Shown: piece by piece, positions 1-7,598 of the stretch
Position numbering within the stretch: position 1 is the stretch's first letter
Layout: each line of letters begins with the position of its first letter
NCBI RefSeq assembly: GCF_012927745.1
Contig: NZ_JABBKX010000008.1
Location: 62,001-126,000 of the forward strand
Reading direction: 5' to 3'
Origin: Neoroseomonas marina
Lineage (GTDB): Bacteria; Pseudomonadota; Alphaproteobacteria; Acetobacterales; Acetobacteraceae
Length of the DNA stretch: 64,000 nt
Notes under the pieces: model-generated
Database searches by the model: none
What the model was told of the DNA's origin: nothing
What the model saw: the letters and a program-made list of their open reading frames with translations, nothing else
Position numbers and translations under genes: made by a program

Positions 1-77
1 TCCTCGTCTTCGCGACGCTCTTCTCCTACTTCGCCCTCGCGCGCCGGAAGTGGCAGCAGGGCGAGTCCAACGACTGA
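1..77 (+). CDS. ABC transporter permease, C-terminal end only
   Basis: Only the last 24 codons are in the window, read in the frame that ends at the TGA at 75-77. The visible tail is a short hydrophobic stretch (LVFATLFSYFALA) followed by a basic, polar end (RRKWQQGESND), as in the cytoplasmic tail of a membrane permease. The next gene, 13 bp downstream, is a MalG-type sugar permease, so this is most likely the partner MalF/UgpA-type subunit. That role comes from context, not from any motif in the fragment. Confidence 0.6.
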   Translation, partial: LVFATLFSYFALARRKWQQGESND

Positions 78-90
78 GAAGGGGCCTGCC

Positions 91-993
91 ATGAGCGCCA
101 CCGCCGAAGCCCCGCCCGCCCCCAGCAGCGCCGCTGCGCCGCCCGAGACGCTGTCCTGGGACAGCAGGTCACGGCGCATGGTGACGATCTGGGTGCCGCT
201 CGCCTGCTTCCTGCTGATCCTGCTCTTTCCCTTCTATTGGATGAGCATCACGGCCTTCAAACCGAATGCCGAGCTGTACGACTACAACACGCACAACCCG
301 TTCTGGATCACCTCGCCGACGCTCGACCACATCCGGTTGCTGCTGTTCGGGACGTCCTATCCGCGCTGGTTGCTGACGACCATGACGGTCGCGATCTGCT
401 CGACCGTGCTGTCGCTGATCGCCTCGACGCTCGCGGCCTATGCGATCCAGCGGCTGCGCTTCAAGGGCAGCCAGTATGTGGGGCTGGCGATCTACCTCGC
501 CTACCTGGTACCGCCGTCCATCCTGTTCATCCCGCTGGCGACCGTGGTCTTCCAGCTCGGGCTGTTCGACAGCCCGATTGCCCTGATCCTGGTCTATCCG
601 ACCTTCCTCGTGCCCTTCTGCACCTGGCTGCTGATCGGCTACTTCAAGTCGATCCCCTTCGAGCTCGAGGAATGCGCGCTGATCGACGGCGCGACGCGGC
701 TGCAGATCCTGCGCCAGATCACCCTGCCGCTCGCGGTGCCGGGCCTGATCAGCGCGGGCATCTTCTCCTTCACGCTGTCGTGGAACGAGTTCATCTACGC
801 GCTCGCCTTCATCCAGAGCAGCGAGCGCAAGACGGTGCCGGTCGCGATCCTGACCGAGCTCGTCACCGGCGACGTCTACCAGTGGGGCGCGCTGATGGCC
901 GGATCGCTGCTCGGCTCCCTGCCGGTCGCGATCTTCTATTCCTTCTTCGTCGACTACTACGTCTCCTCCCTCACCGGCGCGGTGAAGGAATGA
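91..993 (+). CDS. Carbohydrate ABC transporter permease (MalG-type)
   Basis: 300-residue inner-membrane permease. A short Ala/Pro-rich N-terminus precedes about six hydrophobic segments, the first at about residues 30-52. The EAA loop that docks the ATPase lies near residues 195-215 (EECALIDGATRLQILRQ, then LPLAVPGL), the signature of binding-protein-dependent sugar permeases. A conserved FTLSWNEFIYAL follows, as in the MalG/UgpE/AraQ group. An AGGGG-like ribosome site sits just upstream of ATG 91. It pairs with the permease whose end is at 1-77. The substrate cannot be read from the sequence. Confidence 0.93.
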   Translation: MSATAEAPPAPSSAAAPPETLSWDSRSRRMVTIWVPLACFLLILLFPFYWMSITAFKPNAELYDYNTHNPFWITSPTLDHIRLLLFGTSYPRWLLTTMTVAICSTVLSLIASTLAAYAIQRLRFKGSQYVGLAIYLAYLVPPSILFIPLATVVFQLGLFDSPIALILVYPTFLVPFCTWLLIGYFKSIPFELEECALIDGATRLQILRQITLPLAVPGLISAGIFSFTLSWNEFIYALAFIQSSERKTVPVAILTELVTGDVYQWGALMAGSLLGSLPVAIFYSFFVDYYVSSLTGAVKE

Positions 994-1021
994 GGCGCCT
1001 TTCCTGACGGGAGACCCATCC

Positions 1022-2056
1022 TTGGCGAAGTTCACCATTCTGACGCCGGCCGCGCCCGCGGCCGGCATGTCGTACGGCTATGAGATGGAGGCGTTGACCG
1101 CGGTCGGCGCCGAGATCATCGAGTGCCCGCCCACCGAGGAGGGCTTCATCGCCGCCGCGCCCAAAGCCGATGCGGTCTATGCCAAGGGCATGAAGTTCAA
1201 CGCGAAGATGATCGGCGCGCTGACGAAGTGCCGTCACATCGCCTGCGGCAGCGTCGGCGTCGACTACGTGGACGTGATCGCGGCGACGGCGAAGGGCATC
1301 CCCGTCACCAACTGCCCGGACACCTTCATCGAGGAGGTCGCCGACCACGCGATGATGCTGCTGCTGGCGACGCACCGCCGCTGCATCGAGCAGGACCGCA
1401 TGGTGCGCGAAGGCCGCTGGTCGGAGGGTCGTCCGGCGCTGCTCAAGATCCCGCGCCTGATGGGGCAGACGCTCGGCTTCATCGCCTTCGGCCGTGTCGC
1501 GCGCGCGACCGCCCGGCGCGCGGCCGCCTTCGGCCTGCACATGAAGGCCTATGACCCCTTCGTCGAGGAACTGACCATGTCGGCCCTCGGCGTCGAGCCG
1601 GCGAGCCTGTCCGAAGTGCTCGCCACCTCCGACTTCGTCTCCATGCACCTGCCCGACACGCCGGAATCGCGCGGCTTCCTCAAGGAGGAGCACTTCCGGC
1701 AGATGAAGAAGAACGCGCTCTTCATCAACACAGGCCGCGGGCCGACGGTGAACGAGGCGGCGCTGATCAAGGCGCTGCAGGACGGCTGGATCACCGGCGC
1801 CGGGCTCGACGTCTTCGAGGTCGAACCGACCAAGGCGGACAACCCGCTGCACAAGATGACGAATGTCATCCTCTCGCCGCACAACGCCTCGGCCTCCGCG
1901 CGCTTCGATCCGGCGCGTCGCCGGCGCGTCGGGCAGGAACTGGCGCTGACGCTTTCGGGGAAGTGGCCGCTGTCCTGCGTGAACCCGACGGTCCTTGCCA
2001 CCTCCAGCCTGCGGCGGTGGCAGCCCTATGCGATGGATCGCGGGCCGAATTCGTAA
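1022..2056 (+). CDS. D-2-hydroxyacid dehydrogenase (phosphoglycerate dehydrogenase-like)
   Basis: 344-residue NAD(P)-dependent dehydrogenase of the D-isomer-specific family. Starts at TTG 1022 behind a GACGGGAG ribosome site. The catalytic Arg-Glu-His set is visible: Arg in NTGRGPTVNEAAL, Glu in GLDVFEVEP and His in ILSPHNAS. The dinucleotide-binding loop is atypical, GFIAFGRVARATARRAA instead of the usual GxGxxG, so cofactor binding may differ from SerA. It follows a sugar importer and precedes DUF3830, which suggests catabolism of an imported hydroxyacid or sugar derivative. That role is inference. Confidence 0.88.
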   Translation: MAKFTILTPAAPAAGMSYGYEMEALTAVGAEIIECPPTEEGFIAAAPKADAVYAKGMKFNAKMIGALTKCRHIACGSVGVDYVDVIAATAKGIPVTNCPDTFIEEVADHAMMLLLATHRRCIEQDRMVREGRWSEGRPALLKIPRLMGQTLGFIAFGRVARATARRAAAFGLHMKAYDPFVEELTMSALGVEPASLSEVLATSDFVSMHLPDTPESRGFLKEEHFRQMKKNALFINTGRGPTVNEAALIKALQDGWITGAGLDVFEVEPTKADNPLHKMTNVILSPHNASASARFDPARRRRVGQELALTLSGKWPLSCVNPTVLATSSLRRWQPYAMDRGPNS

Positions 2057-2063
2057 GGTCTGC

Positions 2064-2116
2064 CGGAGGGGCGCCGCCCCTCCGCACCACCCCGCCAAAG
2101 GCCGAAAGGCCTTTGG
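2064..2116. repeat. Pair of perfect hairpins in the intergenic gap
   Basis: Two back-to-back inverted repeats: CGGAGGGGCG / CGCCCCTCCG (2064-2073 and 2075-2084), then CCAAAGGCC-GAAA-GGCCTTTGG (2095-2116). The second is a 9-bp stem with a GNRA-type tetraloop and no clear U-tract. They sit between the dehydrogenase and the DUF3830 gene on the same strand and may act as a terminator, attenuator or mRNA stabiliser. A similar hairpin mosaic lies at about 37015-37113. Confidence 0.6.
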
Positions 2117-2179
2117 AAACCGATTTTCCGCCAGGACGCGACGGGTTACACCGCAAGGATCCAGGACAGGAGCAGCGAC

Positions 2180-2593
2180 GTGGCGGACGTGATCATCGAC
2201 ATCGGCGGCGAGATCTTCGAGGCCTTCTACGAGGAACGCGACGCCCCGAAGACCGTCGCGCGCTTCCGCAGCTTCGTCCCCTACAGCAACCGCATCATCC
2301 ACGTCCGCTGGTCGGGCGAGGCCTGCTGGATCCCGATGGGCGATTTCGACCTCGGCCTGGGCTTCGAGAACGCGACCTCCTACCCCGCGCCGGGCCAGGT
2401 GATCGTCTATCCCGGTGGCGTCAGCGAGACCGAGATCCTCGTCGCCTATGGGCCGACCTGCTTCGCCTCGAAGGCAGGCCAACTCGCGGGGAACCACGTG
2501 CTGACGATCCGCGAGGGGCTCGATCGCCTCGCGGTCGTCGGTCGTTCCGTGCTGTGGGACGGCGCGAAGCCGATCACCTTCCGCCCGGCCTGA
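2180..2593 (+). CDS. DUF3830 family protein
   Basis: 137-residue soluble protein starting at GTG 2180 behind AGGACAGGAG. The whole length fits DUF3830: an acidic/aromatic start with FYEERDAPKTV, the RIIHVRWSGEACWIPMGD block, ENATSYPAPGQ, YPGGVSETEIL and FASKAGQLAGNHVLTI. The family is thought to have a cyclophilin-like small beta fold, and no function is established. Members often sit beside transporters and hydrolases of small-molecule catabolism, as here next to a hydroxyacid dehydrogenase and sugar importer. I cannot assign a reaction. Confidence 0.85.
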   Translation: MADVIIDIGGEIFEAFYEERDAPKTVARFRSFVPYSNRIIHVRWSGEACWIPMGDFDLGLGFENATSYPAPGQVIVYPGGVSETEILVAYGPTCFASKAGQLAGNHVLTIREGLDRLAVVGRSVLWDGAKPITFRPA

Positions 2594-2605
2594 CCGGGCG
2601 GAACG

Positions 2606-2629
2606 CCGCGGCGCGAATCAGCGCCGCGG
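2606..2629. terminator. Hairpin between convergent genes
   Basis: Perfect 9-bp inverted repeat CCGCGGCGC / GCGCCGCGG with a 6-nt loop. It lies exactly where the DUF3830 gene (+) and the M23 peptidase gene (-) converge, and overlaps the last codons of the peptidase. Probably a bidirectional terminator, although no U-run follows on either side. Confidence 0.5.
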
Positions 2630-3211
2630 GGCCTCCGCGACCTGCGTGTCTTCGACGCAGGCGGTGCGCGTCAGCCAGGGCCAGGGGTCCATCGGCCGAC
2701 CGTCGCGCCGCAGTTCCACATGCAGGTGCGGACCCGTCGTGCGGCCGGTGCGGCCGACGGCGCCGATCGGCTGGCCGGGCATGACGACATCGCCGACCTG
2801 CAGGCCACGCGCGATGCCGGACAGGTGCGCATAGCGCGCCGTCGAGCCATCCTGGTGCCGGATCTCGATCATCACGCCATAGGCGTAGTAGCGGCCGGCG
2901 AAGACAACGGTGCCGCCGACGGCGGCACGCACCTGCGAGCCGACGGGGGCGCGCAAATCGACGCCGGGATGGAATCCGCGCCCGCGATAGCCGAAGCCGG
3001 AGGAATACTCGCCGGAGACAGGCAGGGCGGTGGGACACGGTGTTGCCGAGGCGACGGCGGGCGCAAGGAGCGCCGCAGCCAGGACCAGGGTTCGCACGCC
3101 GCCTGCCGGCGCGAGCGTCCGCAACGGACGCACCGCGTCATTGTCTCCCGCCACTCTGTCAGCCCCCATTGTGGTTCGTGGTCCTGCCCGGTTTGCCGCC
3201 GGTCGGGGCAT
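2618..3211 (-). CDS. M23 family metallopeptidase (LytM domain), exported
   Basis: Putative zinc endopeptidase acting on peptidoglycan cross-links in the periplasm. The LytM domain begins near residue 70: SGEYSSGFGYRG, then the zinc motif HPGVDLRAPVGS (His and Asp ligands), AGRYYAYGVMIEIRH, YAHLSG and the final HLHVELR, where the HxH supplies catalytic and binding histidines. All expected ligands are present. A hydrophobic segment ending ALLAPAVASA (about residues 42-56) looks like a signal peptide. The true start is therefore probably an internal Met or Val, not the first codon. Single-domain, 197 residues at most. Confidence 0.9.
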   Translation of the reverse strand: MPRPAANRAGPRTTMGADRVAGDNDAVRPLRTLAPAGGVRTLVLAAALLAPAVASATPCPTALPVSGEYSSGFGYRGRGFHPGVDLRAPVGSQVRAAVGGTVVFAGRYYAYGVMIEIRHQDGSTARYAHLSGIARGLQVGDVVMPGQPIGAVGRTGRTTGPHLHVELRRDGRPMDPWPWLTRTACVEDTQVAEAPRR

Positions 3212-3257
3212 GGGTCAATCCCGCCCGCCGGATCGATCCGGTTGGGGCGCGACGGGG

Positions 3258-4676
3258 TCACGTCTTGGATTTGAACCGCCGCTGCGCCTTCTGTCGTTCG
3301 AGGAAACGGACCACCGTGGCTTCGGAGATATCCCCGGCGATGCCGCGCGGACCGACGAGGATGACCGGTGGTCGATCCTGGTGCCGCATGGTGTAGGCCA
3401 TGCTGTAGAGCGGCCAGATCCAGTTGTACCCGACATCGACATGGCCCTGGTCCTCGGGCGCCGCGCAGACCGAACACTGGGCGTGTGGCATCATGCCGCC
3501 GAGGCGCCCCAGCTCGACCTCGAAGGTCTTTCGGAACGCGACGGCGTCCGCGCTCGACATCACGCTGATGCCGCCGAATCCGGCGATCACGGCGGCCGCA
3601 AGCCCGCGCAATGTCGGCGTTCCGATCCATGCCATCACGCGATGCGGCCAGTCGAATCTAGGGAGCAGCAGCAGCGGCAGGAGCGAGATCACGAACAGCA
3701 CGCCCACGCTGAAGTAGCGCGACGGATAGGCGTAGCGGAAGGCACGGCTGCGCAGCCCGAGCATCGACGGCAGCAGCAGCATCGACACCGGGACGAGGAA
3801 GCACAGCAGCACCAGGATCGCGGCCGACCAGCCCGCCGTCAGCAGCAGCCGCGTGACGCCGAGCATAACCAGAAGGCCGGCCGTGAAGACGCCGGCGATC
3901 ATCCACACGAAGTGTGCCTTGGCGCCGCCCGGATGGGGCCAGGGGTTCACCAGGAAGAAGCCGATCTGGAACGGCGTCGCGCAAAACAGGATGAGCGGCA
4001 CCAGCACGCGGTTGGCCCGCGAGCGCAGTTGTTCGGACCGCCCCCTGACGAGGGCGCCAAGCGCAAGGAGCGGGTTCGTCAACGCGACCGTCTCGTAGCT
4101 CGCGAGCAACAGCACGGCGAGGAGCAGCCGCCACCGGCCCCTCGGGTCGAGAGATGGGTCGAGCGTGAGGGTGACGAAGGCGGTCGTCATCGACAGGGCG
4201 AAGACGAGCTCGGTGACGATGAAGTTCGTCAGGAACACCATCGACGCGAGGAAGCCGATCAGGATCACGGCTTGCTGCGACGCCGGCATCCGGGCCTTCA
4301 GCACGAGCGCGACCGGGATCAGGATGAGCGTGTAGCTCGTCAGTCCGAAGACGAAGGAACCGAGGGCGATCAGGTCCGGCGAGGCGAGGCCGACCAGCCG
4401 AACCGGCCAGGTCGACCAGAGGATCGCGAAGAGCCGGCGCGGGGTCGGGTGCGGGTACCATAGCGGGTCGAGCAGCGACTGGACGACGTAGTTCGCTCCG
4501 TCCAGGTGAAGCTGACGGCCGCTGAGGACGCTGATGAGCAGGCAGGCGGCAAGGAAGGCAAGATGCAGCCGGCCCGGTTCAACCAGACGGCCAGGCACGG
4601 GTGGCGACATCTGAGTCTCCGGCATGGTGTCGTTCTTGAGGGGAACGAAGACCATGACCGGACGGCCGCTAACCAC
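3258..4676 (-). CDS. Polytopic membrane protein of unknown function
   Basis: About 470 residues with 9-11 hydrophobic segments, beginning at LAFLAACLLISVLSG after an uncertain N-terminus (Met codons at 4676, 4655 and 4625 are all possible). The extracytoplasmic loop after the first segment holds HLDGANYVVQSLL, and the C-terminus is soluble with two cysteines (AQCSVCAAPEDQG). The layout recalls integral-membrane glycosyltransferase-like proteins, but I see no GT-C motif that decides it. The soluble tail ends in a very basic QKAQRRFKSKT. It lies next to the tRNA-Gln element boundary and belongs to the chromosome, not the element. Confidence 0.7.
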   Translation of the reverse strand: MVSGRPVMVFVPLKNDTMPETQMSPPVPGRLVEPGRLHLAFLAACLLISVLSGRQLHLDGANYVVQSLLDPLWYPHPTPRRLFAILWSTWPVRLVGLASPDLIALGSFVFGLTSYTLILIPVALVLKARMPASQQAVILIGFLASMVFLTNFIVTELVFALSMTTAFVTLTLDPSLDPRGRWRLLLAVLLLASYETVALTNPLLALGALVRGRSEQLRSRANRVLVPLILFCATPFQIGFFLVNPWPHPGGAKAHFVWMIAGVFTAGLLVMLGVTRLLLTAGWSAAILVLLCFLVPVSMLLLPSMLGLRSRAFRYAYPSRYFSVGVLFVISLLPLLLLPRFDWPHRVMAWIGTPTLRGLAAAVIAGFGGISVMSSADAVAFRKTFEVELGRLGGMMPHAQCSVCAAPEDQGHVDVGYNWIWPLYSMAYTMRHQDRPPVILVGPRGIAGDISEATVVRFLERQKAQRRFKSKT

Positions 4677-4797
4677 CGGGCAGGACGCAATCTTTTCCCG
4701 TAGTTGGCCGGTCCGTGCTCACGTTTTGGTGTGCGGCCTGCATGCCCAACGGGGGGGCGCGGAGTGTCGCGCTCGGAAGCCGTGGAGGACGGAGGTT

Positions 4798-4814
4798 TGG
4801 CTGGGGGACCTGGA
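4798..4814 (+). other. attL/attR-type site, distal copy of tRNA-Gln 3' end
   Basis: The 17 bases match the 3' end of the tRNA-Gln gene at 12888-12904 exactly and diverge on both sides. This is the expected scar of site-specific integration by a tyrosine recombinase. It lies in the roughly 350-base gap between the membrane protein (start about 4676) and the first cargo gene (5027), which otherwise holds no gene I can support. Confidence 0.82.
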
Positions 4815-4877
4815 ACTGGCCCTCCCGATCTCGCATCTCCCTGACAATGCGGGCCTCTCGGGGCCGGCTGGGGGAAA

Positions 4878-4896
4878 TGTGGGTGGATTGTGGGTG
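4878..4896 (+). promoter_or_regulatory. Paired octamers, candidate integrase arm sites (left)
   Basis: TGTGGGTG occurs at 4878-4885 and again at 4889-4896, 11 bp (one helical turn) apart. The same pair, with one change in the second copy (TGTGGGCG), lies at 12795-12802 and 12806-12813 inside the other end. The distance to the core repeat is similar on both sides (64 and 74 bp). This is the geometry of arm-type sites of a lambda-class integrase. Binding is inferred. Confidence 0.6.
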
Positions 4897-5026
4897 AGCG
4901 TCAGGCTGCGAGCAAGGTTCGATTGTAGGCTATTGGGATCTATTCGAACGGTCGGGCTATGGTCCAATATCGCCATGGTGTGAGGGTGAGCACCAACATT
5001 GCCAGACGGGAGGACAGTCTACCACT

Positions 5027-5377
5027 ATGCCTGAACCTGACGGTTTCTATGCAGGGTACTTTACATCGAAGGTAGGGCAGGGCTTCTCTTTGCTCTTGCT
5101 AACGAACGGTATCCTTGCAGGCGTGGATGTCGCTGGCGTGACCTACGACGGATCGTTCCAGTACGATCCCGTGGATGGCGGATACCCATTTGATGTGATC
5201 ATTCGGGCACCGGCAAATATTCATCTTGTGCAGGGCCGAGAAACAGGACCAGAAGGATTGACTTATGGGGCCAAATTCAGCCTGCCTGTCGACTTCCTGT
5301 CTCGATCTTATGTTACAATTCCAACTGCCCAAGGGCCAGTGAACGCGCGGTTGGTGAAGTTGCGAGACGCACCATGA
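5027..5377 (+). CDS. Small cargo protein, possibly GrlR-like beta-barrel fold
   Basis: 116 residues, no signal peptide or membrane segment. It opens with DGFYAGYFTS, GFSLLLLTNGILAGVDVAG and YDGSFQYD, followed by alternating hydrophobic strands. This resembles the pattern of the GrlR-like family (small beta-barrel proteins first named for a type III secretion regulator), but the match is by eye only. It overlaps the next gene by 4 bp (ATGA), so the two are almost certainly co-translated. Base composition is AT-richer than the chromosome. As the first gene inside the element it is cargo. Function unknown. Confidence 0.6.
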   Translation: MPEPDGFYAGYFTSKVGQGFSLLLLTNGILAGVDVAGVTYDGSFQYDPVDGGYPFDVIIRAPANIHLVQGRETGPEGLTYGAKFSLPVDFLSRSYVTIPTAQGPVNARLVKLRDAP

Positions 5378-5952
5378 TCGATTTTGTGGTATCTCGGCCG
5401 GAGGTGGTTGCGGCTTTTCTCTCGGCACTTGCTGCGGGCTTTGCTGCCTATACTGCGTGGAAAGGACCGCTCTCGGCTGCTCGTTTGGCCGAGGATCTTC
5501 GGCGCGACGGACAGGAGGCTGAGGAGAGACGCAAAGCGAAACTAGAAATCTTTGTTGCACTCATGCAGGAACGAAAGTCACTTTGGTCTCCGAGCGGTGT
5601 CCGGGCTCTGAACTTAATAGATGTCATTTTCTTTGACGTTCGCGAAGTCAGGGATGCATGGGCGGATCTGTACAATTCATATGACCCTTCTCGTCATGTT
5701 CCGATGCATGAGCAAGAGAACCGGATAAGAAAAATGCTGGAGGCGATGGCTAAAGATTTGAAATTCTCAAAAGAACTTAGGGTCGATGACTTTGACCGTC
5801 TGTATTATCCAGATTTTATGGCAAAGCGTCGAGAGTTGGATATGTTGCAGACTGATCAGACGCTTCGTACGCTGCGCGGACAAAGCTCGCCAACGGCCAA
5901 CACCGCCCCGACCGCAAGTGCGTCAAGCCTGTTCCCGCCACCACCTCCCTAA
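5374..5952 (+). CDS. DUF6680-like protein with one N-terminal membrane segment
   Basis: 192 residues. A hydrophobic segment (about residues 10-27, VAAFLSALAAGFAAYTAW) is followed by a charged helix (EDLRRDGQEAEERRKAK). Next comes a conserved-looking core with IFVALMQERK, RALNLIDVIFFDV and VRDAWADLYN, then a Ser/Thr/Pro tail ending in six prolines (SLFPPPPPP-like). The core fits what I associate with DUF6680, a family of unknown function whose members begin with a membrane anchor and a repeated MxxR...ALN pattern. ATG overlaps the stop of the preceding gene (ATGA). AT-rich relative to neighbours. Probably the membrane-anchored half of a two-gene cargo module. Confidence 0.7.
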   Translation: MIDFVVSRPEVVAAFLSALAAGFAAYTAWKGPLSAARLAEDLRRDGQEAEERRKAKLEIFVALMQERKSLWSPSGVRALNLIDVIFFDVREVRDAWADLYNSYDPSRHVPMHEQENRIRKMLEAMAKDLKFSKELRVDDFDRLYYPDFMAKRRELDMLQTDQTLRTLRGQSSPTANTAPTASASSLFPPPPP

Positions 5953-6087
5953 GTCTCTTCAGTGGCTCTGGGCCGCCCCTCTCGGCTAGGCCCCTTTCAT
6001 TGCGTGGGTCGTCTCTCTTTGGCCATCAGGTTGACCTCTCCCGGTTGTCTAGGGGGTGTGAGGGTTGCCGTTCAACGCATCCCATGC

Positions 6088-6172
6088 CTGAGATGCTGAG
6101 GACGTATTTCTGATTTCCCTTCCGCCTTCCGGGAAAGCCGACTGGACCGCGAGCCTCGCTGGGATTGCTACG
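6088..6172 (+). repeat. Solitary A-B unit of the element-specific repeat
   Basis: The 458-base gap 5953-6410 holds no gene I can support. It does hold gagat (6090) followed 51 bp later by gccgactggaccgcgag (about 6137-6153). The core matches and the spacing agrees, within 1-3 bp, with the A and B units of the array at 10.05-10.9 kb, where A to B is 52-54 bp. A weaker A-like segment follows at about 6162. This places the repeat family on both sides of the resolvase. Confidence 0.55.
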
Positions 6173-6410
6173 CCGTATCCGCCGTCAGGCGATGACGCCG
6201 CGGTAATGCAGGGCCCAGGCCCCGAAGCCTGCCCACTCGGTCGCCCCCACAGCGAAATCCCGCCCCCAGCAAGCGCAGACGGCGCCCCGGAAAGATCGCG
6301 CCAGGTCCACCAACCCGGGTGGCTGCGGTTGCCCCGAAGGGCCATGCCTGTGCCCGTTGCATACTGCTCCCGGCCCTTGCTGCGCGGCGGCCTCACGCTA
6401 CCCTCCTTGG

Positions 6411-6968
6411 TTAGCCGAGGATGCGATAGACGCTGGCCCGGCCGATACCGAGCTTGCGGGCGATGTCCACCGGGCGGACCCCCTCGGCCTTGAGGCGCAA
6501 CACCTCGGCCGCCTGCCGCTGCGCCGTGGGCACCCGCCCTTGGTACTTCCCCTCGGCCTTGGCCTTGGCGATGCCCTCCCGCTGGCGTTCGAGCATCAGG
6601 GCCCGCTCAAACTCCGCGACGGCGCCCAGCATGGTCAGCATGAGGCGCCCGGTCGGGGTCCGCGTATCCACCTCGCTACCGCCCATGGAGAGGACCCGCA
6701 GGGCAACGCCTTTTGCCTCAAGGCGGGCGATGATGCCGAGGAGGTCTGCCACTGAACGGGCCAGCCGGTCAGGCTTGGTCACGGCCAGCGTGTCGCCCTC
6801 GCGGACATACTCAAGGGCCGCCTCTAGCTGCGCCCGCTTGGCAATGGAGGAGACCCGCTCCGCAAAGACCTTGCCGCACCCGGCGGCCCGAAGGTCCCGG
6901 TCCTGTGCCTCTAGGCTGGCTTCCTGTTCCACGGTGCTGGTCCGGGCATAACCCACGGTCATTGCCAT
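6411..6968 (-). CDS. Serine recombinase, resolvase/invertase family
   Basis: Small (about 185 residues) serine recombinase. The start is set at ATG 6968 (or 6962), where MTVGYARTSTVEQ gives the canonical N-terminus. The nucleophile is the Ser in YARTS. The catalytic-domain signatures KPDRLARSVADL and GRLMLTMLGAVAEFER are intact, then comes the E-helix with EGIAKAKAEGKYQGR. A C-terminal helix-turn-helix (AEVLRLKAEGVRPVDIARKLGIGRASVYRIL) binds the site. Tn3/gamma-delta-like in size. It probably resolves multimers of the excised or replicating element, or inverts a segment. The likely res site lies directly upstream. Confidence 0.95.
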   Translation of the reverse strand: MAMTVGYARTSTVEQEASLEAQDRDLRAAGCGKVFAERVSSIAKRAQLEAALEYVREGDTLAVTKPDRLARSVADLLGIIARLEAKGVALRVLSMGGSEVDTRTPTGRLMLTMLGAVAEFERALMLERQREGIAKAKAEGKYQGRVPTAQRQAAEVLRLKAEGVRPVDIARKLGIGRASVYRILG

Positions 6969-6984
6969 TGGTCGTGTGTCCCTG

Positions 6985-7117
6985 GCCCGGCGAGACTGTC
7001 TCGCACGGGTCTTTGACGACGATGGTGGATATCGTCTCAATCGTCAATGATATTCGTGTGAGACATTCCCGGCCCATCGCGAGACGACTCACACGGGCCT
7101 GCTCTATTGAGACGTGG
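6985..7117. promoter_or_regulatory. Candidate res site / resolvase operator
   Basis: The gap upstream of the resolvase start is rich in GAGAC/GTCTC boxes. There is a perfect palindrome GCGAGAC-T-GTCTCGC at 6990-7004, then ATCGTCTCAA (7031-7040) facing GTGTGAGACA (about 7056-7065), then GCGAGACGACTCAC (about 7079-7092) and TTGAGACGT (about 7108-7116). Several imperfect inverted pairs over about 120 bp beside the recombinase gene is the layout of a three-subsite res. It is also the likely promoter region of both flanking genes. Confidence 0.5.
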
Positions 7118-7136
7118 GGCCAGCGAGGAGACGGGG

Positions 7137-7598
7137 ATGGACATTGGATTGTGGCTGACCGGACTCGGCGCCATCGGGTCGGTCGTCGGCGCTTACTTCG
7201 GATGGAAAGCCCTGAGGCCGCGCCTAAGGGCGCCTAAAGAGGTGCCGAGTGGTGCGGGCGGCAGGGGTGGCGGTGGCCTGATCGAAGGCGGCAGCGGGGT
7301 TATCATCGGCGGGCGCGGCGGTGCTGGTGGTGGCCCGGGTGGTGGTCATGGCGGCGAGGGCGGGTCAGGTGTCATCAGAGGCGGGACGGGGATTATCATT
7401 GGTGGCGAGGGCGGAGGAGCGGGGCAAGCAGATGGCAAGGGCGGAAAAGGGGGCCGTGCCGGGTGGGCTCAGTTTGGCGACGAGTATCTAGGTAGCGTCC
7501 CGGACATCACGCTGCCTGATGGAAGGAAACTGAGGGACGTGATGAGGACAGCAGGTTCGGGAGGAGACGGCGCCTCCGCGCCGCAGCCCAATCAGTGA
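7137..7598 (+). CDS. Single-pass membrane protein with glycine-rich repeats
   Basis: 153 residues. Start ATG 7137 behind GGAGACGGGG. The N-terminus is one membrane segment (IGLWLTGLGAIGSVVGAYFGW) followed by a basic stretch (RPRLRAPK). Residues about 40-115 are a glycine-rich region with three recognisable repeats (GGSGVIIGG, GGSGVIRGG, GGTGIIIGG). The C-terminal part (DEYLGSVPDITLPDGRKL) looks folded and is not glycine-rich. I do not recognise a family. Glycine-rich repeats after an anchor can form self-associating or solenoid structures. Divergent from the resolvase. Confidence 0.65.
   Translation: MDIGLWLTGLGAIGSVVGAYFGWKALRPRLRAPKEVPSGAGGRGGGGLIEGGSGVIIGGRGGAGGGPGGGHGGEGGSGVIRGGTGIIIGGEGGGAGQADGKGGKGGRAGWAQFGDEYLGSVPDITLPDGRKLRDVMRTAGSGGDGASAPQPNQ

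Noticed and set aside
4624-4983. 119-codon plus-strand ORF across the left att site
   Set aside because: It overlaps the start of the membrane protein gene on the opposite strand and has no family features. It would be created by the integration junction itself.
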